Shown here one piece after another: positions 61,926-64,000 of a DNA stretch of 64,000 nucleotides (positions are counted from its first letter, which is position 1; each line of letters opens with the position of its first letter). The position numbers were made by a program, and so were the translations under genes. The DNA comes from an uncultured Muribaculum sp. GTDB lineage: Bacteria > Bacteroidota > Bacteroidia > Bacteroidales > Muribaculaceae. Under the pieces are notes generated by a model that was not told the DNA's origin, ran no database searches, and worked only from the letters and a program-made list of their open reading frames with translations. The stretch spans positions 24,018 through 88,017 of the forward strand of contig NZ_CAJTYX010000005.1 in assembly GCF_910583865.1 (NCBI RefSeq), written 5' to 3'.

Positions 61926-62666
61926 ATGGGAAGAGCTTTTGAATACCGCAAAGCAAGAAAACTGAAACGCTGGGGCAACATGTCGCGCACATTTACCCGC
62001 ATAGGCAAGGAAATCACCATCGCCGCCAAGGCCGGAGGACCCGATCCCGCCACCAACCCGCGTCTGCGCGCACTAATGCAGAACGCAAAGGCCGCCAACA
62101 TGCCGAAGGACACCGTGGAGCGTGCCATAAAGAAAGCCACCGACAAGGACGCCGGCGACTACAAGGAGATCACCTACGAGGGATACGGCCCTCACGGCAT
62201 AGCCATATTCGTGGAGGCTGCCACCGACAACAACACCCGCACCGTGGCCAACGTGCGCTCCTACTTCACCAAGCATGGAGGTAGCCTCGGCACACAGGGT
62301 TCGCTGACATTCCTTTTCGACCACAAGAGCGTGTTCAAGATCAAGCCCAAGGATGGCGTAGGTCTGGAGGATCTCGAGCTTGAACTTATCGACTACGGCG
62401 TGGACGAGCTTGAGGATATCGTCGACGACGAGACCGGCGAGGAGCAGGTGATCCTCTACGGCGCGTTTGAGGAGTATGCCAACATCCAGAAATATCTTGA
62501 GGACAACGGATTCGAGATCATTTCCTCGGAGTTCGAGCGCATCCCCAACGACCTAAAGGACGTGACCCCCGAACAGCGTGCCGCCATCGAGAAACTCCTT
62601 GAGCGCATCGAGGAGGACGAGGACGTGCAGAACGTGTTCCACAACATGCGCGAGGAGGCCGAATAA
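61926..62666 (+). CDS. YebC/PmpR family protein
   Basis: This 246-residue protein has the YebC three-domain pattern. GRAFEYRKARKLKRWG, IGKEITIAAKAGGPDPATN and NAKAANMPKDTVERAIKK at the N-terminus, and YEGYGPHGIAIFVEAATDN in the middle, are diagnostic. Members act as DNA-binding regulators, and recent work links YebC to relief of ribosome stalling at proline runs. This copy is of the YebC_I size. It probably shares pheT's promoter and ends at a strong terminator. Confidence 0.95.
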   Translation: MGRAFEYRKARKLKRWGNMSRTFTRIGKEITIAAKAGGPDPATNPRLRALMQNAKAANMPKDTVERAIKKATDKDAGDYKEITYEGYGPHGIAIFVEAATDNNTRTVANVRSYFTKHGGSLGTQGSLTFLFDHKSVFKIKPKDGVGLEDLELELIDYGVDELEDIVDDETGEEQVILYGAFEEYANIQKYLEDNGFEIISSEFERIPNDLKDVTPEQRAAIEKLLERIEEDEDVQNVFHNMREEAE

Positions 62667-62683
62667 TCCGCCCCCACTCCAAC

Positions 62684-62730
62684 TACAACAACAGCGGTAT
62701 GCCGGAATCCGGCACACCGCTGTTGTTGTA
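62684..62730. terminator. Terminator after the YebC gene
   Basis: A 22-base near-perfect stem (62684-62705 with 62709-62730, one mismatch) with a very short loop. It separates the YebC gene from the convergent toxin-antitoxin genes. Confidence 0.82.
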
Positions 62731-62792
62731 TCCGTATAAGCAGTCGTTTTATCCGTATAAAATGATGCTGTCAACCATCGCGAAGCGCTACG

Positions 62793-63245
62793 CTACTTCT
62801 TCTTTCCGTGCGGGTAGATATCGTTGAACTTTGCTTCTATGAAGAATATATAAAATATCTTACCTACCTGCAATCCGGCAAAAGTCCTATTATCTCCAAC
62901 AGCCCTGAAAACATGCAAATCCGCATCCGCACTGACGAACCCCGGCAATTTAGCCTTATGAACCATCTGTTTAACGGGGATAGGTTCCATTCCGAATGAA
63001 TGCGGAGCTGACTGCCTTATCTCCGCCCAACCCAATTCAGACAATTTCGCGAGCCGGGATAAAAAGTCCCTAAAAAACTTCGAATCCGAACATGCGGGAT
63101 AAGAAACATCACACAAATACTTGAATGAGAACAGCGGATGATCGATCTTGGAATACTCCTCAATTTCCTTATCCGAGATTTTATCAAGATATCCCTTTAT
63201 ACGGGTAAACCTATCTTCTACATTCTTGATTTTAAACTTAGCCAT
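62793..63245 (-). CDS. Putative toxin partner of Panacea antitoxin (PanT-like)
   Basis: I use ATG 63245 (MAKFKIKNVE), which overlaps the antitoxin stop as TGATG. The 150-residue protein has no signal peptide or clear membrane span. Its end (ADLHVFRAVGDNRTFAG, IFYIFFIEAKFNDIYPH) is reminiscent of RelE/ParE-like small toxin cores, but I do not claim homology. The partner upstream is a Panacea-domain antitoxin, a family known to neutralise many different toxins. The composition is AT-rich compared with yebC. Toxin assignment rests on context. Confidence 0.6.
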   Translation of the reverse strand: MAKFKIKNVEDRFTRIKGYLDKISDKEIEEYSKIDHPLFSFKYLCDVSYPACSDSKFFRDFLSRLAKLSELGWAEIRQSAPHSFGMEPIPVKQMVHKAKLPGFVSADADLHVFRAVGDNRTFAGLQVGKIFYIFFIEAKFNDIYPHGKKK

Positions 63246-63688
63246 CAAGAAAGTTGAGTTTTAAAATACTCCTTTAGTTTATCCTTTGTAATAATATTTC
63301 CTTTCCCGGTCGGGGTGGATTTCCATGGCAGCTCTCCATGAGTCAGATTCATCAGCCCATATGCGGAATATTTACCGTAGACTTCATAGACCTGGGCGAA
63401 CAATTCAAGTTCGTCACCTGCAAGCCTGAATTCACTATCCATGTCCGGGACGATACCGTTACGCCCGAACTGCTCATATTTATCATACACGCAAGGCACA
63501 ACCGGACCATACATCCACGCCTCGATATCTTCCTCAAACAGAGGAGTCCCGAAGCATGCAAGATGAAAACCCTGCTCATAATAGAGCATCTTTTGCAGTT
63601 TCATATTGGACATCATGTCCTCTGCCCCTTCGGCTGTGTAGGAGAACCGCAGAAGCAGGTTTGCAATTTCTGTCACCGGATATGCCAT
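63245..63688 (-). CDS. Panacea (SocA/DUF4065) domain antitoxin
   Basis: This 147-residue protein matches the DUF4065/Panacea pattern: ITEIANLLL-type start (VTEIANLLLRFSYTAEG), NMKLQKMLYYEQGFHLA, and EDIEAWMYGPVVPCVYDKY, the characteristic region. Panacea proteins neutralise diverse toxins in hyperpromiscuous TA systems; GepA/SocA types also act as adaptors for proteolysis. It is the upstream gene of a two-gene minus-strand operon with a 1-base overlap. A -7 box lies at 63714-63721. Confidence 0.88.
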   Translation of the reverse strand: MAYPVTEIANLLLRFSYTAEGAEDMMSNMKLQKMLYYEQGFHLACFGTPLFEEDIEAWMYGPVVPCVYDKYEQFGRNGIVPDMDSEFRLAGDELELFAQVYEVYGKYSAYGLMNLTHGELPWKSTPTGKGNIITKDKLKEYFKTQLS

Positions 63689-63713
63689 ACGTGGATTCTT
63701 TCTTGTTCAATCG

Positions 63714-63721
63714 CAAAGATA
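63714..63721 (-). promoter_or_regulatory. -7 box TATCTTTG for the Panacea operon
   Basis: On the minus strand it matches TAnnTTTG, 25 bases before the ATG at 63688. Confidence 0.66.
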
Positions 63722-63780
63722 CACCCTTTTATCTTAAACACAAAAATATTTCTAAATGATTACATATACATTGTATAAAA

Positions 63781-63900
63781 TGGACTGAGAGGCCGACGCA
63801 TTCAGGAAGCTACGGAGTGGCGGAGGTTGTGGTTTCCGCGGGTAAGTGCAGCGAAGCCCGGGGGAGACAGCGTGGGGTGTAATAGCCCGGGATGAGCATA
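63781..63900. other. GC-rich structured stretch, unassigned
   Basis: No gene or known RNA fits. It contains a GCGGA/TCCGC hairpin (about 63820-63839) and two CCCGGG palindromes (near 63858 and 63886) that can pair. The GC content contrasts with the AT-rich flank at 63700-63780. It may be a dispersed repeat or an ncRNA. Confidence 0.35.
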
Positions 63901-63901
63901 A

Positions 63902-63938
63902 GAAAGGTGCTAACAACCTTCTGATTGTTAGCGCCTTT
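63902..63938 (-). terminator. Terminator-like hairpin after tRNA-Gly
   Basis: A 14-base stem with one G-T wobble (AAAGGTGCTAACAA against TTGTTAGCGCCTTT), just downstream of the tRNA on the minus strand. Confidence 0.72.
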
Positions 63939-63946
63939 CATATTTG

Positions 63947-64000
63947 AGCGGCAAACGAGGCTCGAACTCGCGACCCTCAGCTTGGGAAGCTGATGCTCTA
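63947..64000 (-). tRNA. tRNA-Gly (anticodon CCC), cut by window end
   Basis: The reverse complement gives a D-arm end (TAGAGCA), anticodon stem TCAGC/GCTGA with loop TTCCCAA, and T-arm GCGAG-TTCGAGC-CTCGT, then TTGCCGCT. Positions 34-36 are CCC (Gly, GGG). The 5' end lies beyond the window. No CCA is encoded. Confidence 0.9.

Noticed and set aside
63781..63900. tmRNA, SRP RNA or RNase P RNA
   Set aside because: None of their conserved cores are seen; length and structure do not fit.
1..64000. CRISPR array or prophage
   Set aside because: No evenly spaced direct repeats with spacers, and no integrase, terminase or structural phage genes were seen.

Overview
The window reads as a chromosomal segment of a gut Bacteroidales bacterium, most likely Muribaculaceae-like; the family-level call is inference. 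Supporting features are TAnnTTTG-type -7 promoter boxes without strong Shine-Dalgarno sites, an HU-CCDC81/SPOR cell-surface protein, an ECF sigma/FecR pair beside glycoside hydrolases, many secreted CAZymes, a MexAB-OprM-type pump, and an iPGM-type homoserine kinase between thrA and thrC. No plasmid, phage or transposase gene is visible.

Layout. 1-2.7 kb (+): end of a SPOR protein, then nitroreductase, DUF2520 dehydrogenase and KdsC phosphatase, overlapping as an operon. 2.8-8.0 kb (+): a GH84 hexosaminidase, then an AT-richer block with a HAD phosphatase and two tandem MNT/HEPN (MntA/HepT-type) toxin-antitoxin modules that share 205 nearly identical bases. maf follows at 8.0 kb. The block appears to separate kdsC from maf. 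8.7-28.1 kb (-): a glycan-degradation locus of GH2, a secreted repeat protein, GH3 with PA14, a DUF4886-GH3 fusion, a second GH2, GH36-like, a secreted FAD oxidoreductase and DUF4832, headed by FecR and an ECF sigma factor. No SusC/SusD pair is present.

28.4-40.9 kb: AGCS amino-acid symporter, three secreted surface-type proteins (two of them paralogous, with a lectin-like C-terminal pattern), a 1406-residue Fn3/choice-of-anchor-J protein, a zinc metallopeptidase, a DUF4332 helix-hairpin-helix protein, a low-molecular-weight tyrosine phosphatase, a MATE exporter and a LEA-like amphipathic protein. 41.2-45.8 kb: tRNA-Thr(CGT), a ROK regulator and a GH31 alpha-glycosidase with a candidate operator between the last two. 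46-52.3 kb (-): a GNAT acetyltransferase and a complete RND efflux system. 52.5-57.6 kb (+): the threonine operon thrA, iPGM-type homoserine kinase, thrC. 57.7-59.2 kb (-): DNA alkylation repair-like protein and ThiH. 59.4-62.7 kb (+): pheT and a YebC family protein. 62.8-63.7 kb (-): a Panacea-type toxin-antitoxin pair. The window ends inside a tRNA-Gly(CCC).

The most unusual signals are a dispersed palindromic repeat that places a -7 box about 30 nt before three unrelated start codons, the MNT/HEPN duplication, the SusCD-less sigma/anti-sigma CAZyme locus with its DUF4886-GH3 fusion and secreted flavoprotein, the Panacea pair, and the paralogous lectin-like secreted operon.
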